DNA from: an uncultured Lachnospiraceae bacterium
Lineage (GTDB): Bacteria; Bacillota; Clostridia; Lachnospirales; Lachnospiraceae
Reading direction: 5' to 3'
DNA length: 64,000 bases
NCBI GenBank assembly: GCA_902793685.1
Contig: CADBEN010000006.1
Span: 1-64,000 of the forward strand
The notes below the pieces were generated by a model. It was not told where the DNA came from. It ran no database searches and saw nothing but the letters and a program-made list of their open reading frames with translations. A program made the translations under genes and the position numbers. Positions within the stretch are counted from its first letter, which is position 1, and the number at the start of each line of letters is the position of its first letter. Shown in pieces: positions 34,301 to 43,583 of this stretch.

Positions 34301-34357
34301 CCATGGCCATTGAGAAATATGAAGCTGTCTGCCTTGTCCGCTGTGCAGACTGAGCCG

Positions 34358-35545
34358 TCAGTTGAAGTAGGCGTCCACGCCGTCTGCCAGCGCTTCCGCG
34401 AACCTGCTGCATGCCGCGTCGCCGTGATCCGTCGCCTTGTCTCCCAGCTCGATGTCGATGCTGGGCACCGTGGAGTAGGAGGTCTGGGTCAGGTCCATAT
34501 CCATGCTGCCTCCGCTGAAGATCTTCAGGCCCCGGCCCCGGAGTCCGCCGATCAGCGCTTCGCCGAAGGCTTCACTCTTCTGCCAGGTGGAGGAGACCGG
34601 ATCCATGGTCTTCAGTCCGTCCGGAACACTCATGTAGAAAGCGCCCTTGTCAGAGCCGGTGGAATCGAAGTGGATCGCAATGTGGCAGTCCGCGCAGTTG
34701 TTCGCCAGGACAGTGCGGGCGATGTTGTCCAGCTGCTGGTCTCCGTCCTCGCGGATCATCAGCACGCTGTAGCCTCTTGCGAGCAGGATGTCGCGGAGCG
34801 CCAGCGCCACCTTCAGGTTGACCTTCGCCTCGGAAATGCCGTCGTTGAAATCCATACCCGAGGAGATCGCAGTGCTGTTCACCGCGCCCTTCGCGTTGGT
34901 ACCGCCGGTCAGCTTCGGAGTGCCGTCCGGATGGGACAGAGTCTTATAATTTTCACCGCCGCTGGTTCCGTGGCCCGCGTTCACGCAGATCACCGTGCTG
35001 CCGTGGGCGCCGCCATGGTTTCTGTAAAGCTTTGCAGCGCCGGAGTTGATCTTTGAGTACTCCGCGAAGCGCATGTCCGAGGTGAGAGAGACGCTCTGCA
35101 CCTCTATACCCTGGGCACTGCCCGCCTGCGCCGCCGCAGTCTCTGCCGTCTGAGCTGCCGCGGTTTCCGCCGCAGCCGACTCCGCAGGTGCCGCAGCTAC
35201 AGTTTCCGCCGCAGCCGCCTGGGCTGCCGCCGTCTCCGCCGTCCGGGCGCTGCCCTGGACTGTCGTCAGGAATTCCTTCGCGATATAGTAGTTCTTCCCG
35301 CCGCGCTCTGTCTTGGCCCAGAAATCGCCCATGCCGACCACCGTCACGGAATCATTGTAATAGAGCACCCGGTCGATCGATGCAGACAGGTCCGGCGCCG
35401 TACGAAGATTCACTCCGTTCACGGCATTCGTGACATACATGGTCACCGGCTCCACCGCCGTAAAAGTCTCCGCCGCAAAAACCTGTCCTGTGAGCAGCAG
35501 GGCCGCCATCAGGCCGGCTGCAGCCGCAATCGTTCTTTTTCTCAT
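34358..35545 (-). CDS. Secreted N-acetylmuramoyl-L-alanine amidase with SH3-type domain
   Basis: 395 residues from the ATG at 35545 (AAGGGAAAGAT upstream). Signal peptide about 1-24 (LLLTGQVFAAE). A bacterial SH3 domain covers about 30-90 (NGVNLRTAPDLSASIDRVLYYNDSV). An Ala/Glu/Thr-rich linker (about 95-150) leads to an Amidase_3 domain: VCVNAGHG-type His (about 187), SEAKVNLKVALALRD Glu, CHIAIHFDS His and DIELGDK Glu, the expected zinc and catalytic residues. It cleaves the bond between muramic acid and the stem peptide. It pairs with the L,D-transpeptidase gene 38 bases upstream. Confidence 0.9.
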   Translation of the reverse strand: MRKRTIAAAAGLMAALLLTGQVFAAETFTAVEPVTMYVTNAVNGVNLRTAPDLSASIDRVLYYNDSVTVVGMGDFWAKTERGGKNYYIAKEFLTTVQGSARTAETAAAQAAAAETVAAAPAESAAAETAAAQTAETAAAQAGSAQGIEVQSVSLTSDMRFAEYSKINSGAAKLYRNHGGAHGSTVICVNAGHGTSGGENYKTLSHPDGTPKLTGGTNAKGAVNSTAISSGMDFNDGISEAKVNLKVALALRDILLARGYSVLMIREDGDQQLDNIARTVLANNCADCHIAIHFDSTGSDKGAFYMSVPDGLKTMDPVSSTWQKSEAFGEALIGGLRGRGLKIFSGGSMDMDLTQTSYSTVPSIDIELGDKATDHGDAACSRFAEALADGVDAYFN

Positions 35546-35583
35546 ATCTTTCCCTTTCCGCGCTCTCCGGCGCCATCTCATTA

Positions 35584-36528
35584 TTATCTCAGGATCACGG
35601 TGGGTGTTTCCGGCATCTGAAGTTCAGAGTTCGTAAATCTTCCCGCCGGGGAAATGCCCGCCTCGCTGAAGGCGCCGTAAACTGCATCAAACCGGCCCGC
35701 CGGTGCGATGGCCACGCAGGTTTTTCCGCCGGCGTACATCCGGAGGATCGCCTGCATCGCCCGCGGATCCATGGCGACGCAGCCTGCGGTGGAAGGCTTG
35801 TGATCCTTGGTGCAGTGCAGGAAGATCGCACTGCCGGTGCCCTTCACATAATCGTGGTTGAAGGCGATGTTCAGGCAGTAGTCATAAATAGTCTTTGCCC
35901 AGCTCTCCCAGAGCCGCTCACCTGACTGTACAGAAACGTCGCTGTTGTGCTCCAGCCGGTTCGTGTCATCGGACCAGTACTGGCGGTGTTCAGCCACCAT
36001 GATCTCCTCGTAATCCGCCGGGAAGCCTTCTCCCGCCGGCTGCCAGCCAAAGGGTGTATCCGCGCGGAAGAGGCCGATGGGGGTGGTGCCGTCTCCCTCA
36101 TGACGCTGATTCGACATGCCGCCCCAGCCGTAGACCGCGGCTGACTGCACCACCGGCTTCCAGGCGCTTCCGGCGTTCTCCCGGGTATAGGCTGTCACCC
36201 TGGCACGGTTCCAGCGGGACGCGTCTGTCACCACTTCTTCTTTATAGGTATCCCTGCCGCCGTTCTTCGCAAAACCCTCGACCACCACCAGGTTCTTCGT
36301 GTCCTCCGGGACTGCGAAGCGGGCAACGTCGAAGGTCCGGGACGCCGTGTCGATGGTGCAGGAAGAATCGTCCGCGCACTGTGTTCCGGAAGGGAGTGCC
36401 GGAGCCGACACGACAGCGCCTGCCGGAGCCGCCGCATTTTCGCCGGGACCTGCCGCCAAAGCAGGAGCCGCCGAAAGTGTGAGCATGGTAATACCAAGCA
36501 GCAGAGCTGCCGCTGAATGTCTGATCAT
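35584..36528 (-). CDS. Secreted L,D-transpeptidase family protein
   Basis: 314 residues. Signal peptide about 1-25 (LTLSAAPALAAG). The catalytic YkuD-type signature is IFLHCTKDHKPSTAGCVAM at about 234-252, with the HxxxxxxxxSTxGC arrangement and the nucleophilic Cys near 249. Such enzymes make 3-3 cross-links or attach proteins in peptidoglycan; some members are murein endopeptidase-like. GGAGGTTCTTAT precedes the ATG. It is divergent from truA and upstream of the amidase, suggesting a two-gene wall-remodelling unit. Confidence 0.82.
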   Translation of the reverse strand: MIRHSAAALLLGITMLTLSAAPALAAGPGENAAAPAGAVVSAPALPSGTQCADDSSCTIDTASRTFDVARFAVPEDTKNLVVVEGFAKNGGRDTYKEEVVTDASRWNRARVTAYTRENAGSAWKPVVQSAAVYGWGGMSNQRHEGDGTTPIGLFRADTPFGWQPAGEGFPADYEEIMVAEHRQYWSDDTNRLEHNSDVSVQSGERLWESWAKTIYDYCLNIAFNHDYVKGTGSAIFLHCTKDHKPSTAGCVAMDPRAMQAILRMYAGGKTCVAIAPAGRFDAVYGAFSEAGISPAGRFTNSELQMPETPTVILR

Positions 36529-36756
36529 ATAAGAACCTCCTATCCTGTTCTACTGTAGTTTAACCGAAATGACCGGGAATAGCATTGTGGGTTTCTTACG
36601 ATTTTCGGAAGACCGGTCTGCCGGAATCCCTCCTTGCCAATCCTGAAGCCCGTATTGTACACTTAGCGAAGCGGATTGCGAATGTCCGCTTTTACCCGGG
36701 AATTCCCGGAAGCGGACCGGCGCCCTGGAAACGGCCCCCGGATCGGAAGGAGACAC

Positions 36757-37506
36757 ATGTCCATGAAAAGAAACTACAAGCTGACCGTCAGCTACGACGG
36801 AAGCCGTTATTACGGCTGGGAGCACCAGAAGTCCACGCCCCTGACCATCCAGGGAAAACTGGAGGCCGTGCTGACGGAAATGGCCGGGACGGCGGCTGAT
36901 GTGACCGGCGCAGGCCGGACGGACGCGGGTGTCCACGCGAAAGCCATGACTGCCAGTGTACAGCTGGACACAGAGCTCAGCGAGGAGGAGATCCGGGATT
37001 ATCTGAACCGCTATCTCCCGGACGACATCGGCGTGACCGACGTCCGGATCGCGGGAGAACGCTTCCACGCCCGCTATTCCGCCGTCGGAAAGACCTACTG
37101 CTACAGCTGCTGGGTCGGTGAGAACAAGCCGGTCTTCGAGCGGAAATACCTTCTGGTCCTCGAAAAGGCGCCGGATCTTGCCCGCATGCAGGAAGCCGCC
37201 GCGCTTCTCACCGGGACCCATGACTACAAAAGCTTCTGCGGAAATCCGCGCATGAAAAAATCCACGGTGCGCACCGTGGATTCCATCGAGATCCGGAAAC
37301 AGGGACCTTATCTCCGCTTTTACTATCACGGAAACGGATTTCTGCAGCACATGGTCCGGATCATGACCGGGACCCTGCTGGAGGTGGGCTTCGGGAAGCG
37401 GGCCCCCGGAGAGATTCCGGAGATTCTCGCCGCGGCGGACCGTACCGCCGCGGGATACACCGCCCCTGCCCAGGGCTTGTGTCTGATCTCTGTTGATTAC
37501 AACTGA
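36757..37506 (+). CDS. truA: tRNA pseudouridine synthase A
   Basis: 249 residues. The catalytic Asp is in GAGRTDAGVHAKA (Asp56). Other conserved parts are KLTVSYDGSRYYGWEHQ at the start, FHARYSAVGKTYCYSC and GNGFLQHMVRIMTGTLLEVG. It converts U38-40 of tRNA anticodon arms to pseudouridine. GGAAGGAG lies four bases before the ATG at 36757; an ATG two codons later (36763) has better spacing and could also be used. The last 10 bases overlap the convergent histidine kinase gene. Confidence 0.96.
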   Translation: MSMKRNYKLTVSYDGSRYYGWEHQKSTPLTIQGKLEAVLTEMAGTAADVTGAGRTDAGVHAKAMTASVQLDTELSEEEIRDYLNRYLPDDIGVTDVRIAGERFHARYSAVGKTYCYSCWVGENKPVFERKYLLVLEKAPDLARMQEAAALLTGTHDYKSFCGNPRMKKSTVRTVDSIEIRKQGPYLRFYYHGNGFLQHMVRIMTGTLLEVGFGKRAPGEIPEILAAADRTAAGYTAPAQGLCLISVDYN

Positions 37507-38909
37507 GCGGTTTTCTCCGGCGGCGTGATCGTGACCGTGACCGTAGTCCCCTGCCCCGGTGCGGATTCCACCTGAAAATCCGCATTCATGACCAGGCGGA
37601 ACCTTTGCCGCGCGTTCCTGAGACCGATTCCCGTCGGTCTCTCTGTTTTTTCCGCAGTGTTTTCTTCAGCTTTTTCTCCCCGTTCCTCCTTCAGGACGGT
37701 CTCCGGGTCAAAACCGACTCCATCGTCATGGATCGTAAGCCGGATCTTTCCGTCCACCGCCTCGGTGCGGATCAGGATGGTCCCGCCGCCGGGCTTTTTC
37801 CCGACTCCGTGCTTCACCGCGTTCTCGACCAGCGGCTGGACCGAGAGGGGAGGTACCGGGAATCCCATCACCTGCAGGTCATAGACGACCTTCAGCTCAT
37901 CCTCGCCGTACCGGATCTGCTCCAGTTCAAGATATTTCTGAATATATTCCAGTTCCTGCGCGAAGGGGATGCGGTGCTGTGTCTCCATCACGCTGATCAG
38001 ACCCCGGAGGTAATCCGAGAAACTGCTGACCGCCGTCTTCGCGGTCTCCGGATCCTGGTCGATCAGGACATAAATGGTGTTAAGGACATTGAACACAAAG
38101 TGGGGACGCATCTGGGACACGGCACTGCGGATCTCCATCCGGGCAAGCTCCTGCTCCTGACGGATCAGGAGTTCCTGCTGACGGATAAGTTCTTCCTGCT
38201 GTTCAATGATGACCTGCCGCCGGTGGATGCCCCAGACAATGGACTGGCACAGTACTGCCATTCCCAGGCCGATGTTCGGCGTCTGCATCCGGACAAAACA
38301 GATTTTCTGCTGAATCATGAACAAGATGGGAAGGATGACGTAAAGAGACAGGACAAGACGCCGGTCGGGATTCAGCGTCTTTCTCTCCTCATGCACGCCG
38401 AGCCAGGACAGTAGGATCGCAAAGAGAAACAGGAGCACGACATAACCGAATCCCGGCCCTTCCTGATAATAATGTCTGCTGTCAAAGGTAAACAGGAAGC
38501 CTGTCCATAAGGAAGAGACTGTAATCAGGGAGAGTACCCCGCAGATTCCATATACCGTATTCCGTACCAGACGGGACAGCGGCGTCATTTCCACCATTTC
38601 CGAAACGTAGGATATATAACAGAACAGGGAAAGGAACGCCAGCAGGTGGTCCATGACGGCGCAGAACCGGAAAAGCCGGTAGCCCGCAGGGTCAAAACTT
38701 CCCTCCAGCAGCCGGGCGCCCACATCCACCAGCAGGAGAAAGCCGGTGGAGAGCAGCAGACGGTTCAGCCAAAGCCGCTCTCTTTTGTCCTCCTGCCAGT
38801 CCGGGTACCTTGCAGGACCCAAGATATACACCAGGATCATGTTCAGCATTCCTGTGATCAGACAGAAGAATCCCAGAATACAGCTGACTGCCGAAAGATA
38901 TACGACCAT
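37497..38909 (-). CDS. LytS/YehU-type sensor histidine kinase (orphan)
   Basis: 470 residues. Six or so transmembrane helices occupy about 1-215 without a clear extracellular domain. A Gln/Glu-rich coiled coil (about 225-258: EQQEELIRQQELLIRQEQEL) connects to the kinase. The phosphoacceptor region is QMRPHFVFNVLNTIYVLI (His near 268), as in the His_kinase family of LytS/YehU. The ATPase has PLVENAVKHGVG (about 355) and HDDGVGFDPETV. These kinases normally pair with a LytTR response regulator, but none is adjacent. The 3' end overlaps truA by 10 bases. Confidence 0.9.
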   Translation of the reverse strand: MVVYLSAVSCILGFFCLITGMLNMILVYILGPARYPDWQEDKRERLWLNRLLLSTGFLLLVDVGARLLEGSFDPAGYRLFRFCAVMDHLLAFLSLFCYISYVSEMVEMTPLSRLVRNTVYGICGVLSLITVSSLWTGFLFTFDSRHYYQEGPGFGYVVLLFLFAILLSWLGVHEERKTLNPDRRLVLSLYVILPILFMIQQKICFVRMQTPNIGLGMAVLCQSIVWGIHRRQVIIEQQEELIRQQELLIRQEQELARMEIRSAVSQMRPHFVFNVLNTIYVLIDQDPETAKTAVSSFSDYLRGLISVMETQHRIPFAQELEYIQKYLELEQIRYGEDELKVVYDLQVMGFPVPPLSVQPLVENAVKHGVGKKPGGGTILIRTEAVDGKIRLTIHDDGVGFDPETVLKEERGEKAEENTAEKTERPTGIGLRNARQRFRLVMNADFQVESAPGQGTTVTVTITPPEKTAQL

Positions 38910-38946
38910 ACCGTTCCTCCATGGATGCCGTTCCTTTTCAGGGACG

Positions 38947-38970
38947 AAAAAAGACCCGCATCAGCGGGTC
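38947..38970 (-). terminator. Terminator of tRNA-Gly
   Basis: GACCCGC/GCGGGTC (38953-38959 with 38964-38970), a 4-base loop, then TTTTTT on the minus strand, eight bases past the tRNA 3' end. Confidence 0.9.
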
Positions 38971-38978
38971 TCTCGGAG

Positions 38979-39051
38979 AGCGATAGACGGGACTCGAACC
39001 CGCGGTCTCGACCTTGGCAAGGTCGCGCGTTACCAACTACGCCACTATCGC
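38979..39051 (-). tRNA. tRNA-Gly (anticodon GCC)
   Basis: A 73-nt cloverleaf on the minus strand. The acceptor stem is GCGATAG/CTATCGC, the D arm GCGT/ACGC with loop AGTTGGTA, and the anticodon stem CGACC/GGTCG with loop TTGCCAA, giving anticodon GCC. The T arm is GCGGG-TTCGAGT-CCCGT and the discriminator is T. The 3' CCA is not encoded and must be added by the Cca enzyme. Confidence 0.97.
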
Positions 39052-39155
39052 ATGTGCTGCTCTCGCAACACAGGAATCTTAACATATTTTTTCCCGGAGG
39101 GCAAGCCCTTTTCCGGGAATTTCATTCGGAATATCCGCCGGACCCGGCGAAGTCT

Positions 39156-41210
39156 TCAGAACACGCCGCAGCGGAATACCGCGGCGTATCCCTTGGAAAC
39201 GTCGACCGTCATGATCCGGCCCTGGACCGCATACTCCATCATTCCGACATTGTAGCCGCTTTCCGTGGTCAGCATGACTCTGCGGACCAGGTCATACTCC
39301 CGGATCCCCAGGATCCAGATCGGAAGGTCGATGCTTCGTTCCTCCTCGCCCGTATAGACCAGGACCAGCATCTTTTCCCTGCCCAGCATCCGCCCGTAGG
39401 CCACAATATCCTGCTCCATCATGACCGGGATCAGGGATCCCCGCCGGGCCGCGTCAGACTGCCGGTGCAGACTGCACATATAGTGGTGGAACTCCTGGAG
39501 CTCCACATTTTCCCGGCCCCAGGGGAAGGTCCGCCGGCTGTCCGGATCCGTCCAGCCGCAGGTGCCCGCCTCATCCCCGTAATAAATGGTCGGTGCGCCG
39601 GGCCAGGTCATCTGCATGACGACTGCCTGCCTCATGACCGGGAGATTGACGTCCTGTTCCGCCGCCGCGCTGCCTAACGTCGCGAGACGTCCGGTCTTGC
39701 GGTTCGTCCGGGTCAGGAAGCGGGAGTGGTCATGGTTCGAAAGTTCGTTCATCGCCGTCAGAAGCGAAGGCGTCGGAAAACGGGACATGGCGTTCCGCAT
39801 GCTGATCCAGAATCTCCGCCCGTCCCCCAGAAGGGATGCGTCGCTCCGGTCGGAGTGCTTTTCCATACCCGTCAGGAACCAGCTCACCGGCTCCATGAAG
39901 GCGTCGTAGTTCATGACGCTGTCCCACTCGCTGCCGTTCAGCCACTCTTCCGGATCCCCGTAGTGCTCCGCCAGGATCAGGGCGTCCGGGTTCACTCCCT
40001 TGACCGCCTGCCGGAACTGCTGCCAGAACTTGTGGTTAAAGCGCCGGGAATGTCCCAGGTCCGCCGCCACGTCCAGCCGCCATCCGTCCACGCAGTAGGG
40101 CTCCTGCAGCCATTTCCGGCCCACGCCCATGATAGTCCGGACCAGACGGTCGCTGGCCTCGTAGTTCAGCTTCGGCAGCGTGATGTTGCCCCACCAGCCG
40201 TCATAGCTCGCGTTGTCCGGCCAGTCGGAGGGATTTTTCTCCGCGAAATCAAAGTAGCTGTGATACGGACTGGAATAGCTCTCGTAAGCGCCCGGCGCAT
40301 ACCCGCCGGAATTGTCGTAGATCTTCTCCCGGTCCATCCATTTGTTGAAGGAACCGCAGTGATTGAACACGCCGTCCAGAATGATGCGGATGCCCATGTC
40401 GTGGGCCTCCCGTACCAGGTCCGCGAAAAAGGCGTCGCTGGCTTCCAGGTTCTCCGGATCCGCGGTCCGGGAAATGTACTTCGTCGCCCTGGAGTTGTCC
40501 GACGCCCCCGGCGGGAGCACCTCACCCTCATCCTTCACGATCTTCGCGAGATGGGGGTCGATATGGTCATAGTCCTGGGTGTCGTATTTATGATTCGACG
40601 GTGAGACAAACAGCGGGTTGAAATAGATGACCTCGACACCGAGATACCTGAGGTAGCGCAGCTTTTTCCGCACACCCTGCAGGTCTCCGCCGTAGAAATA
40701 GCCCACATCGAAGGTGGAGGGATACTCATTCCAGTCGTCGATGTGCCGGACCGGAAGTCCGAGATAGATATATTCATCGTCCAGGACGTCACTCTTCCGG
40801 TCAGACCGGCAGAACCGGTCCACGAAGATCTGGTACATGATGGCGCCCTTCGCCCAGTCGGGTGTGTGGAACCCGGGGATAATGCGGAAGGGCCGGTCCG
40901 GTCTTCTCGAGATTACGAGGCCGATGCTGTCGTAAAGGAAGAGCTCGTCGTCTCCGACGATCTGGAAATACCACTTCAGCGGCGCGGTCCCGGTCTCCAG
41001 CTGAATTTCGAAGTAGCGGAAATAGCGGTCCCTGCCCATCTCGTACATCGGCACCGCTTCTTCTTCGTTCTGCAGAACGCGGATCAGATCGACCCGCACC
41101 CGGTCTTCCCGCGCCACGCGGAAACAGATCCGGACAGGCTGTCCCGGATCCGGTTCCGCCGGTGTGCAGTAATTTTCAGTTGTGTCACTGAAAAACGCGT
41201 CTGTGTTCAT
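39156..41210 (-). CDS. Glycoside hydrolase family 13 amylase (neopullulanase-like)
   Basis: 684 residues, no signal peptide, so intracellular. An N-terminal beta-sandwich (about 1-115) precedes the catalytic barrel. GH13 conserved regions: DGVFNHCG (about 268-275), DGWRLDVAAD with the nucleophilic Asp (about 373-382), LILAEHYGD with the acid/base Glu (about 406-414) and LSNHDHSR with the third Asp (about 484-491). The last 90 residues are a domain C. Relatives hydrolyse maltodextrins, pullulan or cyclodextrins; the exact substrate is open. It lies 11 bases downstream of ftsH. Confidence 0.92.
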   Translation of the reverse strand: MNTDAFFSDTTENYCTPAEPDPGQPVRICFRVAREDRVRVDLIRVLQNEEEAVPMYEMGRDRYFRYFEIQLETGTAPLKWYFQIVGDDELFLYDSIGLVISRRPDRPFRIIPGFHTPDWAKGAIMYQIFVDRFCRSDRKSDVLDDEYIYLGLPVRHIDDWNEYPSTFDVGYFYGGDLQGVRKKLRYLRYLGVEVIYFNPLFVSPSNHKYDTQDYDHIDPHLAKIVKDEGEVLPPGASDNSRATKYISRTADPENLEASDAFFADLVREAHDMGIRIILDGVFNHCGSFNKWMDREKIYDNSGGYAPGAYESYSSPYHSYFDFAEKNPSDWPDNASYDGWWGNITLPKLNYEASDRLVRTIMGVGRKWLQEPYCVDGWRLDVAADLGHSRRFNHKFWQQFRQAVKGVNPDALILAEHYGDPEEWLNGSEWDSVMNYDAFMEPVSWFLTGMEKHSDRSDASLLGDGRRFWISMRNAMSRFPTPSLLTAMNELSNHDHSRFLTRTNRKTGRLATLGSAAAEQDVNLPVMRQAVVMQMTWPGAPTIYYGDEAGTCGWTDPDSRRTFPWGRENVELQEFHHYMCSLHRQSDAARRGSLIPVMMEQDIVAYGRMLGREKMLVLVYTGEEERSIDLPIWILGIREYDLVRRVMLTTESGYNVGMMEYAVQGRIMTVDVSKGYAAVFRCGVF

Positions 41211-41221
41211 GTGTTTCTTTC

Positions 41222-43033
41222 TTACGCACGGAACAGGGCCTCAAATTCTTCCTGTCCGATCTTCTCCTTTTCCAGAAGCAGCGCCGCGCAGCGGTCCAGG
41301 ACGGACCGGTTCGCCTCGATGATCTCCTTCGCCTTCGCGTAGCAGTCGTCGATGATGCGCTTCACTTCCTCGTCAATAATCGTGGCCATGTGCTCGCCGT
41401 AGGACTTGGTCTGTCCGAAATCGCGGCCGATAAAGATCTCATCGCCCTCGCTGCCGTAATTGACCAGTCCGACCTTCTCGCTCATGCCGTACTGCATGAC
41501 CATGGATTTGGCGAGGGCCGTAGCCTGTTTGATATCCTGGCTGGCACCCGTGGTCACGTCGCCGAAGATCAGCTCCTCCGCGATGCGGCCGCCCAGGGAG
41601 ACCTGGATATGCTGGAGCATGCGCCCCTTCGTGTTGAACATCTCATCCTCGCCCGGCAGCGGCATGGTGTAGCCTGCTGCGCCGATCCCGGTGGGGATGA
41701 TGGAGACGGTGTGCACCGGTCCCATGTCCGGGAGGACGTGGAACAGGATCGCGTGGCCCGCCTCGTGGTACGCCGTGATCTTCTTCTCCTTCTCGGAGAT
41801 CACGCGGCTTTTTTTCTCCTCGCCGATCCCGACCTTCACAAAAGCGCGGTCGATATCGTTCTGCTGAATATACTTCCGGCCTTCCTTGGCAGTGATGATC
41901 GCCGCCTCGTTCAGAAGGTTCTCAAGATCCGCGCCGACAAAACCGGCCGTGGTCCGGGCGACCCGGTTCAGGTCGACATCGTCCCCGATGGGCTTGTTCT
42001 TCGCGTGGACCTTCAGGATCGCCTCGCGGCCCTTCACGTCCGGTCTTCCCACCGCCAGCTTGCGGTCAAAACGGCCCGGGCGGAGGATCGCCGGATCCAG
42101 GATGTCCGGGCGGTTCGTCGCCGCGAGGACGATAATGCCCTCATTCACGCCGAAACCGTCCATCTCCACCAGCATCTGGTTCAGGGTCTGCTCACGCTCG
42201 TCGTGGCCGCCACCGAGGCCGGAGCCTCTGCGCCTCGCCACGGCGTCGATCTCATCGATGAACACGATGCAGGGAGCCATCTTTTTCGCCTCGTCGAACA
42301 GGTCCCGGACACGGGACGCGCCGACGCCGACGAACATTTCGACAAAATCCGAACCGGAGATGGAAAAGAACGGGACGCCTGCCTCTCCTGCCACCGCCTT
42401 CGCGAGCAGCGTCTTTCCGGTTCCGGGCGGCCCCACCAGGATGATGCCCTTGGGGATGCGCGCGCCCACCTCCGTGTATTTTCTGGGATCCCTCAGGAAA
42501 TCGACGACCTGCTCCAGATCCTCCTTCTCCTCAGCAAGACCTGCGACGGAACTGAAATTCTCCTTATTGTCGCGGGTCATCCGGGCACGGCTCTTGCCGA
42601 AATTCATCATTTTGGCGTTCGTGCCGCCGCCGCGGTTCTGCATCAACCAGAAAATCAGGAAGCATCCGCCCACCGTGATCAGGGACGGAAGCAGAAGGCT
42701 GAGCCAGTCGTTGTTCACCGGGACATTGTCCAGGACAAAGTCGATGTTTTTTGCTTCCAGCTCTTCCTGAAGCTTATTGACGTCGGAGACATAGTAGCTT
42801 TCCCGGCTGCCTTTGCCCTCCGATCCTTTGTAGATCAGCCGCACCTCACCGGTGGGCGTCTCCCGGTTCTGGAGGATCAGCACCTGCTCCACGTCGCCGC
42901 CGGCGAGGAGTGTCTCAAACTCCGCCTTACTCAGACGACGCCCCGCAGTACCGCTTCCGAAGCTCAGGACGAGCCATATGGCCATCATGAGCACGAACAT
43001 AAAACTGAAACGAAATGGTCCTTCTCTTCTCAA
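41222..43033 (-). CDS. ftsH: ATP-dependent zinc metalloprotease FtsH
   Basis: 603 residues. Two transmembrane helices (about 8-24 and 111-130) flank a small extracellular domain. The AAA+ module has Walker A GPPGTGKT (about 198-205), Walker [12 protein letters not shown] and the [24 protein letters not shown]. The protease site is HEAGH (about 419-423). It degrades membrane and regulatory proteins. The start is a TTG (43033) with AGGAGG eight bases upstream; no ATG occurs before residue 12. It follows hpt by three bases, the usual tilS-hpt-ftsH order. Confidence 0.97.
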   Translation of the reverse strand: MRREGPFRFSFMFVLMMAIWLVLSFGSGTAGRRLSKAEFETLLAGGDVEQVLILQNRETPTGEVRLIYKGSEGKGSRESYYVSDVNKLQEELEAKNIDFVLDNVPVNNDWLSLLLPSLITVGGCFLIFWLMQNRGGGTNAKMMNFGKSRARMTRDNKENFSSVAGLAEEKEDLEQVVDFLRDPRKYTEVGARIPKGIILVGPPGTGKTLLAKAVAGEAGVPFFSISGSDFVEMFVGVGASRVRDLFDEAKKMAPCIVFIDEIDAVARRRGSGLGGGHDEREQTLNQMLVEMDGFGVNEGIIVLAATNRPDILDPAILRPGRFDRKLAVGRPDVKGREAILKVHAKNKPIGDDVDLNRVARTTAGFVGADLENLLNEAAIITAKEGRKYIQQNDIDRAFVKVGIGEEKKSRVISEKEKKITAYHEAGHAILFHVLPDMGPVHTVSIIPTGIGAAGYTMPLPGEDEMFNTKGRMLQHIQVSLGGRIAEELIFGDVTTGASQDIKQATALAKSMVMQYGMSEKVGLVNYGSEGDEIFIGRDFGQTKSYGEHMATIIDEEVKRIIDDCYAKAKEIIEANRSVLDRCAALLLEKEKIGQEEFEALFRA

Positions 43034-43036
43034 AAA

Positions 43037-43579
43037 TCATTCCTCCTGGGGTTCGTCGAATTCCACGACCCCGATGTACGGATAATTGCGGTATCTCTGG
43101 TCGTAATCCAGACCATAGCCTACCACGAATTCGTCCGGAATGGTGAAGCAGGTGTAGTCCACCTTCACCATCTTTTTCACGCGGCGCTCCGGCTTGTCAA
43201 GGAGCGTGCACAGGCGGATGTCCGCCGGTCCGCGGCCCGCCAGGACCTCGATCAGGTAGGAAAGGGTCCGGCCGGTATCGATGATGTCCTCGACGATCAG
43301 GACGTGCTTGCCCTCCAGCGGCTCGTCCAGGTCCTTCATGATACGGACCACGCCGGAGGATACCGTGCCTCCGCCGTAGCTGGAAACGCTCATGAAATCG
43401 AATGATACCGGCATGGTCAGACGCTTTGCCAGCTCACACATGAACATGGCGCCGCCCTTCAGGATGCAGATCAGGTGGACCGGAGTGTTCCCGTAATCAC
43501 GATTGATTTCTTCCGCGACCTCACTGATCCTCCGGTTGACATCTTCCTCTGTGATCAGAACTCTGATATGCTCCGACAT
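43037..43579 (-). CDS. hpt: Hypoxanthine phosphoribosyltransferase
   Basis: 180 residues. PRPP-binding motif VLIVEDIIDTGRTL (93-106) and flexible-loop region SVSSYGGGTVSSG are clear, as is the C-terminal FVVGYGLDYDQRYRNYPYIG. The enzyme salvages hypoxanthine and guanine. AAAGGAG supports the ATG at 43579, which lies four bases after the tilS stop; 23 upstream codons are open only because they lie within tilS. Confidence 0.96.
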   Translation of the reverse strand: MSEHIRVLITEEDVNRRISEVAEEINRDYGNTPVHLICILKGGAMFMCELAKRLTMPVSFDFMSVSSYGGGTVSSGVVRIMKDLDEPLEGKHVLIVEDIIDTGRTLSYLIEVLAGRGPADIRLCTLLDKPERRVKKMVKVDYTCFTIPDEFVVGYGLDYDQRYRNYPYIGVVEFDEPQEE

Positions 43580-43583
43580 TTCT

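Noticed and set aside
36550-37350. A 266-codon minus-strand frame opposite truA
   Set aside because: truA has the catalytic motif and correct length; the antisense product has no family features.
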